Below are positions 34,401 to 42,563 of a stretch of 48,050 bases of DNA, piece by piece (position 1 is the stretch's first letter; each line of letters begins with the position of its first letter). The stretch is from Lachnospiraceae bacterium (GTDB lineage: Bacteria; Bacillota; Clostridia; Lachnospirales; Lachnospiraceae). The stretch spans positions 1-48,050 of the forward strand of contig JAFOND010000070.1 in the NCBI GenBank assembly GCA_017418645.1, written 5' to 3'. Below the pieces are notes generated by a model that worked only from the letters and a program-made list of their open reading frames with translations, did no database searches and was not told where the DNA came from. The translations under genes were made by a program, and so were the position numbers.

Positions 34401-35047
34401 TAAAACTTAAAAAGTTCCGATGAATAGAATTCTTCCTTTGTCGTCACATCATAAATTTTTATACATTCCGAAAGAAAGTCCTTCGGCCACGGATAACTCA
34501 TGGCGTAATCATACAGTTTCAGCATCGCCTCCATAAGCGGATCATCGGAATTCTTCTTTGACATGATATCGGAAAGCATTAAAAAACCCTGATCTTCGTT
34601 TTCGTAATGTCCCAAAAAAAGCTTTTCGCATACGTCCTGCCTTAAAAGAAGCATCTCTCTTTCGTCCCCGGTCCTGAAAGACGGATCAAGATCTATCGAA
34701 GAAAAATGATTTCTTATCACGTCAAGACAAAAACTGTCTATTGTCTTTATATGAGCCTTTGCAACAAGAGTCGTCTGTCTGTAAAGATATGTATCAAGAG
34801 GGTTCTCATCCGATCTTTTTTTAAGTTCGGACCGAAGTCTCTCCTTCATTTCCTTTGCAGCGGCATTTGTAAAGGTAACGACAAGGATCCTGTCAACGTC
34901 TACCGGTTCATCCTTATCACATACCTTTTCTATTATTCTTTCAACGAGTACCGCGGTTTTTCCCGAACCCGCAGCTGCGGATACAAGGATATCCTTCTTT
35001 CTCTCGTCTATTACTTTTTTTTGTTCGTCAGTCCAGTTTCGTCCCAT
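31463..35047 (-). CDS. addA: ATP-dependent helicase/nuclease subunit A (AddA)
   Basis: A 1194-residue UvrD-type helicase plus RecB-type nuclease, a subunit of AddAB, which resects double-strand breaks for RecA. Walker A is SAAAGSGKTA (23-32). The DEYQD box lies near 405-410, GDVKQSIYRFRLARP follows, then HKSKGLEFPVVFV and the VALTRAREKL motif VI. The C-terminal nuclease domain has AKRGTAMHRFME and the DYKTD motif (1139-1143) with the metal-binding Asp and catalytic Lys. Length and domain order are normal. It is 34 bases after addB and 27 before folT. The operon begins with an FMN riboswitch and ribU, an uncommon setting. Confidence 0.97.
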   Translation of the reverse strand: MGRNWTDEQKKVIDERKKDILVSAAAGSGKTAVLVERIIEKVCDKDEPVDVDRILVVTFTNAAAKEMKERLRSELKKRSDENPLDTYLYRQTTLVAKAHIKTIDSFCLDVIRNHFSSIDLDPSFRTGDEREMLLLRQDVCEKLFLGHYENEDQGFLMLSDIMSKKNSDDPLMEAMLKLYDYAMSYPWPKDFLSECIKIYDVTTKEEFYSSELFKFYFSYLKAVLFDAVEGYNEAIEKTRGINGSDKISRFLTTERDSFNSLKEINDPERFITCLFEVPFERYPTDRNPDFDPEIKEFAKNRRDEIKERITKKVKDEAEILITGNIIDRIKMVRPYAKAFVSLTEEFYEAFSEEKRRKDLIDFSDQEHLALSILIDEKTKEPTAAAKEYAAYFDEIMIDEYQDSNYVQEIILKSVSKEGDGGHNYFCVGDVKQSIYRFRLARPEIFMEKYERYEKPDCTDEIRIDLNKNFRSRKEVLDITNEIFKEIMKKDLGNVSYGEKEALYPGNKDYVYPEGKEDSYLPEILLCKNDKDIYDDLSVTDKTGVEARMIADRIYELKKDLLVTDKETNKLRPLKYSDIVILLRSAKDKADTIYEVLSKRGIPAYLESREGYFSSYEISVMLSFLSLTDNSLQDIPLASVLLSPMFSFTEEELTDIKRNSEKEKFYEAFYEYINGEKEENETGRKAQRFKNVYGKIRKESFDTALHELISMIFDETGFLNYVSAMPGGEKKRENLLKLYDLAADFEKTSYKGLFRFMRYIDKLKKVESDYGDAGILSENDDVVRIMSIHKSKGLEFPVVFVSNLGGKIDGRNNRDDVALSQNLGIGFDCIDIKKRIRYDSFIKKAINTFNDTEEKGEELRILYVALTRAREKLIMTGVLPDPEEALKNRKRMTFSNRLFAKSYLDWIMPVALANEDICTIKIRTPEETAADEVVNALSREEKKRGLKRITEAGREEKEEPFFNYPYKKEDKYKVKYSVSEIKHRAMEEVIRDDENPAEDIIKKEKEFERTVPKFLSAEEEENIGAKRGTAMHRFMECFDFNREDYKGCFDEEKNRMLSEGKLKSDQSVLISKSSIEKFLSTDMARRMHEASKKNLLFIEKAFVFSESADKLFSDGDETELLVQGIIDAFFIEDDGIVLLDYKTDRVKNGDELLSLYKKQLYIYADAIEKAYDMKVKESCLYSFCLDETVFFNHNV

Positions 35048-35081
35048 TTATTCTTTACCTGATCATACCGTTTTTCCGGAA

Positions 35082-38000
35082 CTATTCATTAAAGAACGCA
35101 TCTATTTCTTTCTTTTTACATTTATTATATTCATAACCCGGAAGTTCCGGATCAAAGCCGCATACGGCTTTATATTCGCAGTAATCACATCCCGTGGCTG
35201 TATCCAGCTTATAAGGATTCTTTTTGAATTCTCCCGAAACAATCTTTTTCCCGGTTTCCACGATCTTTTTATTTACGTGGTCCCTTATCTTCAGGAGTTC
35301 TTCTTCCGAATAAACGCTGTTGGTTCTTTTGGCGCCGCTCTTTGTCATCGTAAAAGGCGCAAGAATTGAGGAACCACCGTTTGTTGCAGCTTCAAGATCC
35401 AGTGCTTCAAGCACCCTCGGATCATCGTTAATTATTCCGGTCACTTTATGATTTTTCAGCGTTTCTCTTTTTTGGGCATCCGGATTTTCCGATGATATCT
35501 TTACGATATCATCATTAACCGCATAATAAAGAAGTGCCGCAGGATGAGCGGATCCTTTTTGCTTCTCATCCTGTGCCTTCATTGCCGCATCCATATAGGT
35601 AACAAGCTGAAGAGAAAGGCCGTAGTAACATCTTGTAAGATCAAAATCCTTTTTACCGGATTTATAATCCAGGATTTTTATAAAAGCTTTTTCACCGTCA
35701 TTATATATATCTATACGGTCTATCTTTCCCGTAAGATGCATATCGCATTCTTCCATATTACGTTCATCATAAAACGTCACTTCATATGCTTCCGGTGCAA
35801 AGCTTCCACCCCGGATCTGTTCCGTTAGGGTATCGACCGTAACCTTTAAAGTCCTTTTTATCCTGTTAAAAAGGAATCTGTTTTTTGCATCCTCAAGAAA
35901 AGATGCTTCTCTTATCTTTAAAAAGCCTTTTTCCGTGGCGGCATTAAGATACTCGTCCATTTCCTCTTCAGTTACGGAAAACCAGTTTTTCCCTTCTTCC
36001 TTAAGGCTTTTTCCGTATTCTTCCAGTATCTCGTGATACAGGTTGCCGAAATCCAGCGGTCTTAACTCGTGTTCGGGCCTTTCTTCGAGTTTAAGGACAT
36101 ATCTTAAATAATATGAATATGCGCAGGCGGCATAGGCTTCCAACCTGCTCACACTTCCTCTTATGCCTTTTTCGGGATCGATGGCATTCTTGACATATTC
36201 ATCTTCATGATAATAAAATGCTCCGTCTACAAGATCCGAAAAATCCGGGTCCTTTGCCGCCTGAATTCTGACGATCCGTTCTTCCTCTTCCGAAAGAGGC
36301 AGCCCCTTTGCATACTTACTTAGGATCAGCGGCACCGCTGTTTTGGCGGATTTTTCCGTTCTGGCATAGGTCCTGTCCGGCACCGTCAGAACATCTATAT
36401 ACGGAAACATTTCCGTTAAAGTCCCGATAAGATAAGACTTACCCACAGCGCTTGCGTCCCGTGATTTAACGGGATAAGTTATTATCAGCTTTTCGGAAGG
36501 CTTTGTCATTGTAAGATACAGATAGAACTTCTGCATAAACGCCTTCTCTCTGGGTGTCGGGGAAAGTTCAATATTATTCTCATACAGCCGTCGTCTGTCG
36601 TTTTCCGAAAAGAGCCCACCCGCTCCTTCGGATTTGGGGATTGAACTGTCAGTTACCCCCATAAGAAACAGGCACTTGATGTTTTCAAGCCTTGTTCTTT
36701 CTATGTCTCCGAAGATCACGGAGTCGTTTTTCTGGGGAATAACACCGATCTTCGCTTCGGAAATACCCGCATCCAGAAGTTTCAGGAAACTTTCCGCATC
36801 CGTCTTCTCGTCTCCGATAATACTTACCATCTTATCGAAAAGAGAGATGACAATCCCGTAGACCTGCTCGTAAAGCCTTGCTTTTACCGGATCCTCAGTT
36901 TCATATTCCTTTGCCTTAATAAGCAGTTTTTCTTCCGTGTTATAAGTTACGGTAAGATCATAAAGCGCCTTTGTTGCTTCACGCACCGTAAGCATATTGT
37001 CCTTATTCTTTGAAAAAATCTCACAGAAAGGTTTTATTTTATCAAAAAATCGCCCCCTTAACCCGTTTACATCCACCAATTCTTCCGGCGTATATTTTTC
37101 CGGCTTTACGGAAAAAGGATGTTCATACTTTCTTCTGCCCCGTATTCCCGCCGCACGGATATAACGGTCAAAGCGGTCCGTTTCCTCGTCCGTAAAATCC
37201 GTCAGGGATGTTTTTATAAAGTGCATAACACTTTCATATGAAAAGTTTTCGCTGCAGATCAAAAGCGCGCTCCTTAAGAATTCAACAAAGGGCTGATATG
37301 TAAGATGACTTCTTTTGTCCGTAAAAACGGGTATTTCAAAAGCATTGAAAATACGCTCTATATCGTTTGAATATTCTTCCATATCCGCACAAAGTATTCC
37401 GATATCCCTGTACCTGTATCCTTTTTCTTCAACAAGGGAAAGGATCCTGTCCGCAACAAAAGAAAGCTCTGCCCTGTTATCTTTCAAACGATATATTTCT
37501 ATTTCGTTTTCCGTATTTTCTTCTTTTTCTTTTGCTTCCGGAAGTCTGTTTCTGAAAAGATTCTTTTCGAGGAACAGAAGTTCCCCGTTTTCTCTGAACC
37601 GACAATTATGTTCATTGGACAAAAACACCGGATCGAGGACCTCCGTTCCGGTTTCTTTAGCAAGAAGTGAAAGCTTTCTTATCATTTTTTTAGGCATGCA
37701 AAAAAGCTCGTGTTCCTCCGGTTCGGAAAAGATATCCGCTCCGCTTTCGATTGTCGCGGTAACATACAGCCTCTCTGTCTGTTTTAAAAGAACCCGAAGG
37801 ACTTCGTTCTGAAGCGGAGTAAACCCGGTAAAACCGTCAAATATCATTACGGAACCCTTAACAAGTTCCGATTCCGGAAGAACATCTTTTAGAAGCGACA
37901 GTATCTCCTCCGCGGTTATATACTTATCCCTGATGAAAGATAAAAAGCTTTCATAAAGAAGCAGAACATCATCGGTTTTTGACTTAAACAGATTGGACAT

Positions 38001-38441
38001 TCCCGGAAGTGAGGATATTTCTTTTAACTTATCCGGTCCGATGTTATATTGCATAAGCTCGGAGATAAGAGATTTAATTTCCGATATATATCCCGGCTTT
38101 TTGCTGCCACCCTTAAGTGCGGTAAGAGTATCTTCCTTTTCATCAAAAAGGAGCCGGAGGACAAGGCTTTTCCCCTCATCCTCCAGCACCGTATTAATAT
38201 CCGTCGAAAGTTCATCAAACACACGGTAGGCCAGTCTGTTAAAAGACAGCACTTCTATATTTATTATGCTGTGTCTTTTATGCCTCTTTACAAGTTCTCT
38301 CTGTGTGTTTAGCGTAAACTGTTCGGGAACGATCAGAATATATGTCTTATCCTTATTAAGATCCGCTTCCTTTATCAGATTTTCGTAAAGGTATTCGGAC
38401 TTACCGCTCCCCGAATTTCCCAGTATAAATTTAAGCGACAT
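35082..38441 (-). CDS. addB: ATP-dependent helicase/nuclease subunit B (AddB)
   Basis: A 1119-residue partner of AddA. The Walker A motif is FILGNSGSGKSEYL (5-18), followed by VPEQFTLNTQRELV. The RecB-like nuclease domain has LDYKSGKKDFDL (near 950). Iron-sulphur ligands are expected from one cysteine in AYAACAYSYYLRY and from C1085, C1088 and C1094 in CDYCEYKAVC, which matches the four-Cys staple of AddB. AddB recognises Chi and trims the 5' strand. Length is typical for Firmicutes. It starts 14 bases after ribU, with no terminator between. Confidence 0.97.
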   Translation of the reverse strand: MSLKFILGNSGSGKSEYLYENLIKEADLNKDKTYILIVPEQFTLNTQRELVKRHKRHSIINIEVLSFNRLAYRVFDELSTDINTVLEDEGKSLVLRLLFDEKEDTLTALKGGSKKPGYISEIKSLISELMQYNIGPDKLKEISSLPGMSNLFKSKTDDVLLLYESFLSFIRDKYITAEEILSLLKDVLPESELVKGSVMIFDGFTGFTPLQNEVLRVLLKQTERLYVTATIESGADIFSEPEEHELFCMPKKMIRKLSLLAKETGTEVLDPVFLSNEHNCRFRENGELLFLEKNLFRNRLPEAKEKEENTENEIEIYRLKDNRAELSFVADRILSLVEEKGYRYRDIGILCADMEEYSNDIERIFNAFEIPVFTDKRSHLTYQPFVEFLRSALLICSENFSYESVMHFIKTSLTDFTDEETDRFDRYIRAAGIRGRRKYEHPFSVKPEKYTPEELVDVNGLRGRFFDKIKPFCEIFSKNKDNMLTVREATKALYDLTVTYNTEEKLLIKAKEYETEDPVKARLYEQVYGIVISLFDKMVSIIGDEKTDAESFLKLLDAGISEAKIGVIPQKNDSVIFGDIERTRLENIKCLFLMGVTDSSIPKSEGAGGLFSENDRRRLYENNIELSPTPREKAFMQKFYLYLTMTKPSEKLIITYPVKSRDASAVGKSYLIGTLTEMFPYIDVLTVPDRTYARTEKSAKTAVPLILSKYAKGLPLSEEEERIVRIQAAKDPDFSDLVDGAFYYHEDEYVKNAIDPEKGIRGSVSRLEAYAACAYSYYLRYVLKLEERPEHELRPLDFGNLYHEILEEYGKSLKEEGKNWFSVTEEEMDEYLNAATEKGFLKIREASFLEDAKNRFLFNRIKRTLKVTVDTLTEQIRGGSFAPEAYEVTFYDERNMEECDMHLTGKIDRIDIYNDGEKAFIKILDYKSGKKDFDLTRCYYGLSLQLVTYMDAAMKAQDEKQKGSAHPAALLYYAVNDDIVKISSENPDAQKRETLKNHKVTGIINDDPRVLEALDLEAATNGGSSILAPFTMTKSGAKRTNSVYSEEELLKIRDHVNKKIVETGKKIVSGEFKKNPYKLDTATGCDYCEYKAVCGFDPELPGYEYNKCKKKEIDAFFNE

Positions 38442-38455
38442 TCTATCTTCCTTTT

Positions 38456-39109
38456 TTATGTCTCCTCAAAAGACTTTACCGGCTGTTTTTCAAGAACCGG
38501 CTTTTCGTTCTTTGCGTGCTTTTCGTCAAAGTTTTTAATAAGTCCCGATATTCTCTTATATACAAGCATGGTAAGAATACTTACAATACCGTATTTTACA
38601 ATATTGAACGGGAAGATCATAAACAGCATGATGGTTAACATATTTGTTGCAAGCGGATTTGCCTGTGAGCTCATTCCAATAAGTGCTGCCTCGTCTATTC
38701 CGAAAAGATTCATATAAAACGGGAACATTACAAATGTGTTTAAGATAACCATACCGACAGATGCTGCAAGTGTTCCCACTGTCATTCCGATCCCCGCATG
38801 TTTTCTCGTCTTGTTCTTCTTATAGATTATTGCCGCGGGAAGCATGTAAAGAAGTGCTGCCGAAAGGTTTGCCAGTTCACCCACAAACGCGGTTGACGTT
38901 CCCTTTATCACAAGTTTTACAAGGATCTTAATGATTGCTACAAGTATACCCCAGACCGGTCCCATAACAAAACCGCCGATCATTATCGGTAGTTCCGAAA
39001 GATCAAGTTTTATAAACGGGAGTACGAAGAACATCGGGATTTCGAGAACCATAAGCACTCCGCTTATAGCTCCGAGCATGGCTGTTACAACAAGATTTTT
39101 TGTTTTCAT
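38456..39109 (-). CDS. ribU: Riboflavin ECF transporter S component
   Basis: A 217-residue membrane protein of the RibU family, which binds riboflavin or FMN precursors and uses the shared ECF module. It starts MKTKNLVVTAMLGAISGVLM and has IKLDLSELPIMIGGFVMGP and FVGELANLSAALL, both typical of RibU. I place the start at 39109 because AAGGAG lies about 8 bases upstream. A longer frame begins inside the riboswitch and is rejected. The FMN riboswitch just upstream supports the substrate. The C-terminal 30 residues are charged and cytoplasmic. addB follows 14 bases downstream. Confidence 0.95.
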   Translation of the reverse strand: MKTKNLVVTAMLGAISGVLMVLEIPMFFVLPFIKLDLSELPIMIGGFVMGPVWGILVAIIKILVKLVIKGTSTAFVGELANLSAALLYMLPAAIIYKKNKTRKHAGIGMTVGTLAASVGMVILNTFVMFPFYMNLFGIDEAALIGMSSQANPLATNMLTIMLFMIFPFNIVKYGIVSILTMLVYKRISGLIKNFDEKHAKNEKPVLEKQPVKSFEET

Positions 39110-39124
39110 AGAATTCTCTCCTTT

Positions 39125-39246
39125 CTCATCCGGACTGTACCGTCGGTTCCGGAATTTCACCGGATCGTGCCCTTCAGGCTTGCGGACTTATGGATCTTGT
39201 TCTTCCAAACACCGCCGGTGGGGAATTTCACCCCGCCTCAAAGAGG
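39125..39246 (-). promoter_or_regulatory. FMN riboswitch (RFN element)
   Basis: On the minus strand the conserved blocks occur in the right order: GAGGCGGGGTGAAATTCCCC, CCGGCGGT, AGTCCGC, GATCCGGTGAAATTCCGG, CCGACGGTACAGTCCGGATG. The element ends 3-4 bases before the AAGGAG of ribU, so translational control (occlusion of the ribosome binding site) is likely. No separate intrinsic terminator is seen after it. Confidence 0.97.
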
Positions 39247-39268
39247 TATTTAATTGTTAACGTAAACT

Positions 39269-39297
39269 GTTATATCACATTTGATTTATAAACGCAA
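39269..39297 (-). promoter_or_regulatory. Probable promoter of the ribU-addBA-folT operon
   Basis: TATAAC (39269-39274) with TTGCGT (39292-39297) 17 bases upstream on the minus strand. It lies about 23 bases upstream of the FMN riboswitch and just downstream of the prfA terminator. Confidence 0.65.
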
Positions 39298-39298
39298 A

Positions 39299-39325
39299 TA
39301 AAAACGCGGCATTTTATGCCGCGTC
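39299..39325 (-). terminator. Rho-independent terminator overlapping the prfA stop
   Basis: A 9-base-pair stem (39304-39312 with 39316-39324, ACGCGGCAT/ATGCCGCGT) and a 3-base loop, followed by TTTTATTT on the minus strand. The prfA TAA lies in the loop and arm. Confidence 0.85.
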
Positions 39326-40393
39326 GTTAAGTGTTGAAAGTTTCTTTGCCTGATCCGCCGTTATCAGCGCATCCAGAATCTCCTGAAGATCACCGTCCAT
39401 GATCTTATCAAGTTTGTAAAGAGTAAGATTTATTCTGTGATCCGTAACTCTTCCCTGGGGGAAATTATATGTACGGATCTTTTCCGAACGATCTCCCGTT
39501 CCGATCTGCGATAAGGTTTCCGCCGAGCGGGCATCTCTCATCTTCTGCAGTTCGATATCATAAAGCTTTGTACGAAGAAGCGCAAAAGCCTTGTTCTTGT
39601 TCTGAAGCTGGGATTTTTCCGTCTGGCTGTATATAACGATTCCCGTGGGAAGATGTGTAAGACGCACTGCTGAGTCCGTTGTATTTACGCACTGACCGCC
39701 GTTTCCGGATGCACGCATAACATCAATCTTTATATCCGTATCGGGTATATCCGGAACGTCAACCTCGTCCGCCTCCGGCATTACCGCAACCGTTATGGTT
39801 GATGTATGGATACGACCGCCGGACTCCGTTTCCGGTACACGCTGAACTCTGTGAACACCGGATTCATACTTAAGAACGGAATAGGCTCCGGCTCCGGAAA
39901 CAGTAAAGTTTACATGCTTCATTCCGCCTATTCCGGTATCTTCCATTTCTATGGTCTCAGTCTTCCAGCCCCGTGTTGCGGCATAATGCATATACATTCT
40001 GTAGATTTCAGCTGCAAAGAGAGCAGCCTCGTCTCCGCCTGCGCCGGCACGGATCTCAACAACAACGTTCTTATCGTCGTTCTTGTCCTTCGGGAGAAGA
40101 AAGATCTTAAGCTTTGTTGCAAGTTCCTCTTCTCTGTTCTTTGCTTCCGAAAGTTCTTCCTTTGCCATCTCGCGAAGTTCTTCGTCGGACTCCTCGGAAA
40201 GCATCTGAAGAGAATCTTCTATGGTCTGTTTTGTCTTTTTATATTCTTCATATGTCTCCACTATCGGAAGAAGATCGCTCTGTTCCTTCATAAGCTTCTG
40301 GAACCGTTTGGTGTCGTTACAAACGTCAGGTTCGTTAAGCATATTCATGATTTCCTGATAGTGAAGCACGAGATCTTCCAGTTTATCAAACAT
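39314..40393 (-). CDS. prfA: Peptide chain release factor 1
   Basis: A 359-residue class I release factor that reads UAA and UAG. The codon-recognition tripeptide is PET (187-189, in the PxT position of RF1). The catalytic GGQ (232-234) lies in [21 protein letters not shown]. Length is normal. It starts 86 bases after rpmE, beyond the rpmE terminator. Its own promoter is not obvious, so it may depend on read-through. The methyltransferase gene prmC is not present. Confidence 0.97.
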   Translation of the reverse strand: MFDKLEDLVLHYQEIMNMLNEPDVCNDTKRFQKLMKEQSDLLPIVETYEEYKKTKQTIEDSLQMLSEESDEELREMAKEELSEAKNREEELATKLKIFLLPKDKNDDKNVVVEIRAGAGGDEAALFAAEIYRMYMHYAATRGWKTETIEMEDTGIGGMKHVNFTVSGAGAYSVLKYESGVHRVQRVPETESGGRIHTSTITVAVMPEADEVDVPDIPDTDIKIDVMRASGNGGQCVNTTDSAVRLTHLPTGIVIYSQTEKSQLQNKNKAFALLRTKLYDIELQKMRDARSAETLSQIGTGDRSEKIRTYNFPQGRVTDHRINLTLYKLDKIMDGDLQEILDALITADQAKKLSTLNDAA

Positions 40394-40420
40394 AATTTCT
40401 CCTTTCTAAGATGTTAGGCA

Positions 40421-40460
40421 TACAAAAAGAGTTGAGGCTATCACAAATAGCCCCAACTCT
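40421..40460 (-). terminator. Rho-independent terminator after rpmE
   Basis: A 13-base-pair stem with one G-U pair (40428-40440 with 40448-40460; arm core GAGTTG/CAACTC) and a 7-base loop, followed by TTTTTGT on the minus strand. Confidence 0.88.
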
Positions 40461-40479
40461 CGTTTGGTTTTCCGTAAAT

Positions 40480-40686
40480 CTATTCTGCGTCGATACCGTA
40501 CTTCTTGTTGAACTTTTCGATACGACCTCTGGCCTTGTTAGCCTTCTGCTGACCTGTGTAGAACGGATGGCACTTTGAGCAGATTTCCACGTGGATGCTC
40601 TCCTTTGTGGAACCCGTTGTAAATGTGTTTCCGCAGTTGCAGGTAACAGTTGCCTGATAATAGTCCGGATGGATTCCCTGTCTCAT
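40480..40686 (-). CDS. rpmE: 50S ribosomal protein L31 (zinc-binding form)
   Basis: A 68-residue protein that begins [20 protein letters not shown] and contains [17 protein letters not shown]. The four cysteines (C16, C18, C37, C40) form the zinc site of the C+ type of L31. It has a GAGGTG ribosome binding site, a promoter at 40790-40818 and a structured leader that may mediate autoregulation. Confidence 0.97.
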   Translation of the reverse strand: MRQGIHPDYYQATVTCNCGNTFTTGSTKESIHVEICSKCHPFYTGQQKANKARGRIEKFNKKYGIDAE

Positions 40687-40689
40687 TTC

Positions 40690-40788
40690 TTTTTCACCTC
40701 ACATTTTAGCTTTGTTTATCTCCGATTTCCGACCGGAGTGCGTAACTGTTAGGTTAACCGTTGTTTACATCCCGATAAACAGCTTTTA
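40690..40788 (-). ncRNA. Candidate structured L31 leader RNA upstream of rpmE
   Basis: The 5' untranslated region of rpmE can fold with a long-range closing stem: AGCTGTTTATC (40774-40784) with GATAAACAAAGCT (40708-40720; two bulged bases). It encloses a hairpin CTCCG/CGGAG (40734-40738 with 40720-40724) and a GUAA/UUAC pairing around a GGTTAACC element. L31 leaders are known to bind the protein and repress its own mRNA in Firmicutes. The fold here was drawn by hand. Confidence 0.45.
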
Positions 40789-40789
40789 C

Positions 40790-40818
40790 ACTTTATCACA
40801 AAGTTATTGTTTACGCAA
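40790..40818 (-). promoter_or_regulatory. Probable promoter of rpmE
   Basis: TTGCGT (40813-40818) and TAAAGT (40790-40795) are separated by 17 bases on the minus strand. The predicted transcription start falls at about 40783, exactly where the leader's closing stem begins. Confidence 0.55.
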
Positions 40819-40854
40819 GCATTTTTTTAACTTTATACCACGAAAGCACGAGGA

Positions 40855-40914
40855 GAAACAATATTTATATTGTTTCGACGACGCTACGCGATAACGGACG
40901 GCAACGTCCGTTAT
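40855..40914. repeat. Two inverted repeats downstream of rho
   Basis: ATAACGGACG/CGTCCGTTAT (40891-40900 with 40905-40914) spans the rho stop codon. GAAACAATAT/ATATTGTTTC (40855-40864 with 40867-40876) follows. Neither has a T-run after it on the minus strand, so neither is a typical intrinsic terminator. They may protect the 3' end of the rho message. Confidence 0.5.
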
Positions 40915-42431
40915 ACCATACGTCTGCTCAGCACCTTTTGAACAAAGTCTTTATTGTCCATTGTATGCGTGAACAGATTAAGAATGTTTTCCGTTGCCTC
41001 TTCCTTCTTGAGCCCGTTAAGTCCCTTTCTTACGATGTCCATAGTTTCCTGCTCTTCCTTTGAAAGAAGAAGGTCGTCACGTCTCGTGGAAGACCTTGCA
41101 ATATCGATTGCCGGGAAAACTCTCTTTTCGGACAGTTTTCTGTCCAGAACAAGTTCCATGTTACCGGTACCCTTGAATTCCTCGAAGACAACATCATCCA
41201 TCTTTGATCCGGTTTCAACAAGAGCTGTTGCAAGGATCGTAAGGGAGCCGCCCTCTCTCATCTTTCTTGCTGCACCGAAAAACCTTTTCGGCATATGAAG
41301 AGCCGCGGGATCGAGACCGCCGGACAATGTTCTTCCGCTGGGCGGAACCGTAAGGTTATATGCCCGGGCAAGTCTTGTTATACTGTCCAAAAGGATCATA
41401 ACATCCTGCTTATGTTCAACAAGTCTCTTGGCACGTTCGATCGTCATTTCGGAAACTCTTTTATGATGTTCCGGAAGTTCGTCAAATGTTGAATAGATAA
41501 CCTCAACATTCGGTCCCTCTATCGCTTCACGGATATCCGTAACTTCCTCCGGGCGCTCATCTATAAGAAGGATTATAAGATGCATTTCCGGATTGCTTTC
41601 CTTAACGGAACGGGCAATTTCTTTTAAAAGCGTTGTTTTTCCGGCCTTGGGCTGGGATACGATCATACCTCGCTGTCCCTTGCCTATGGGTGAGAAAAGA
41701 TCAACGATCCTCATGGCAACGGATGAACCTCTTCTGTCGAGGCGGATCCTCTCCTCCGGGAAGATCGGTGTAAGATCTTCAAAATTCTGCCTCTTCGATG
41801 CTGTATTCGGATCGTATCCGTTTACCGTTTCCATAAAAAGAAGGGCTCCGAATTTATCGTTGGGATTATTCCTTCTTGTTTTTCCCTTTATTACATCGCC
41901 CGTCTTAAGATTGAATTTTCTGATCTGGGACGGCGAAACATATACATCGTTTTCTCCGGGAAGATAGTTCTCCGAACGGATGAACCCGTAACCCTCAGTA
42001 AGAACTTCAAGTATTCCGCAGACATCTTTTGCGTCATCGTAATGCGGAACATTATCCTCCGGCTTGGATTCGGAAGTATTTTCTTCCACTGCACTCTCGC
42101 TTTGCTTCTGTTCTTCCTGTACATCCTCCGGGCTGTCGGATTCTTTTGCATTCTTCTTTGTCTTTCTTCCGCGTTTTTCTTTCTCCTTGTTATCGGCTTC
42201 CTCACCCGCGTCGCTCTTCGTTTTTCTCCCCCGCTTTTTGGGTTCCAGAGCCTTCTCAGGCTCCGGATTCTTCCCTTCTTCGCCGGCAGCATCGATCTTA
42301 TCCTGCTCCAGCATTGCTTCAACAAGTTCTTCCTTTTTCATGCGTGCGACACCCTTTATCTTACGAACTTTCGCAAGATCTTTAAGCACTGCAGCAGAAA
42401 GCGTCTCGTACTTAGCTCTCATGTTTTCCAA
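40911..42431 (-). CDS. rho: Transcription termination factor Rho
   Basis: A 506-residue hexameric RNA helicase. A short N-terminal Rho helix bundle (about 7-43) is followed by a highly charged, disordered insertion (about 45-130) with two [12 protein letters not shown] basic patches. The cold-shock RNA-binding domain is next ([19 protein letters not shown]), then the RecA-type motor with Walker [10 protein letters not shown] (259-267), [12 protein letters not shown] and the Q-loop/R-loop region. I favour the TTG at 42431 because AGGGTGG lies 9 bases upstream. The ATG three codons on has no good site. The promoter overlaps the esterase stop codon. A hairpin in the leader may serve autoregulation. 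Confidence 0.96.
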   Translation of the reverse strand: MENMRAKYETLSAAVLKDLAKVRKIKGVARMKKEELVEAMLEQDKIDAAGEEGKNPEPEKALEPKKRGRKTKSDAGEEADNKEKEKRGRKTKKNAKESDSPEDVQEEQKQSESAVEENTSESKPEDNVPHYDDAKDVCGILEVLTEGYGFIRSENYLPGENDVYVSPSQIRKFNLKTGDVIKGKTRRNNPNDKFGALLFMETVNGYDPNTASKRQNFEDLTPIFPEERIRLDRRGSSVAMRIVDLFSPIGKGQRGMIVSQPKAGKTTLLKEIARSVKESNPEMHLIILLIDERPEEVTDIREAIEGPNVEVIYSTFDELPEHHKRVSEMTIERAKRLVEHKQDVMILLDSITRLARAYNLTVPPSGRTLSGGLDPAALHMPKRFFGAARKMREGGSLTILATALVETGSKMDDVVFEEFKGTGNMELVLDRKLSEKRVFPAIDIARSSTRRDDLLLSKEEQETMDIVRKGLNGLKKEEATENILNLFTHTMDNKDFVQKVLSRRMV

Positions 42432-42488
42432 ATTATTATTCCACCCTTCTTTGATAAAATGAATATGTAATTTTTTACCTTGGAATTC

Positions 42489-42505
42489 TTGCCCGACCGG
42501 GGCAA
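42489..42505 (-). promoter_or_regulatory. Hairpin in the rho leader
   Basis: TTGCCC/GGGCAA inverted repeat with a five-base loop, between the rho promoter and start codon, with no T-run after it. rho is commonly autoregulated through its leader. This hairpin is a candidate element only. Confidence 0.35.
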
Positions 42506-42534
42506 ATGATCTGTTTATTTATCTAACGAACTGT

Positions 42535-42563
42535 ATTCTAAATTCTTTTTTTGATTTTGTCAA
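42535..42563 (-). promoter_or_regulatory. Strong sigma-A promoter of rho
   Basis: TTGACA (42558-42563) and TAGAAT (42535-42540) with a 17-base spacer on the minus strand. The TGA of the -35 box is also the stop codon of the upstream esterase gene. Confidence 0.85.

Noticed and set aside
39110..39160. 17-residue N-terminal extension of RibU
   Set aside because: It lies within the FMN riboswitch and the ribosome binding site of the downstream ATG.
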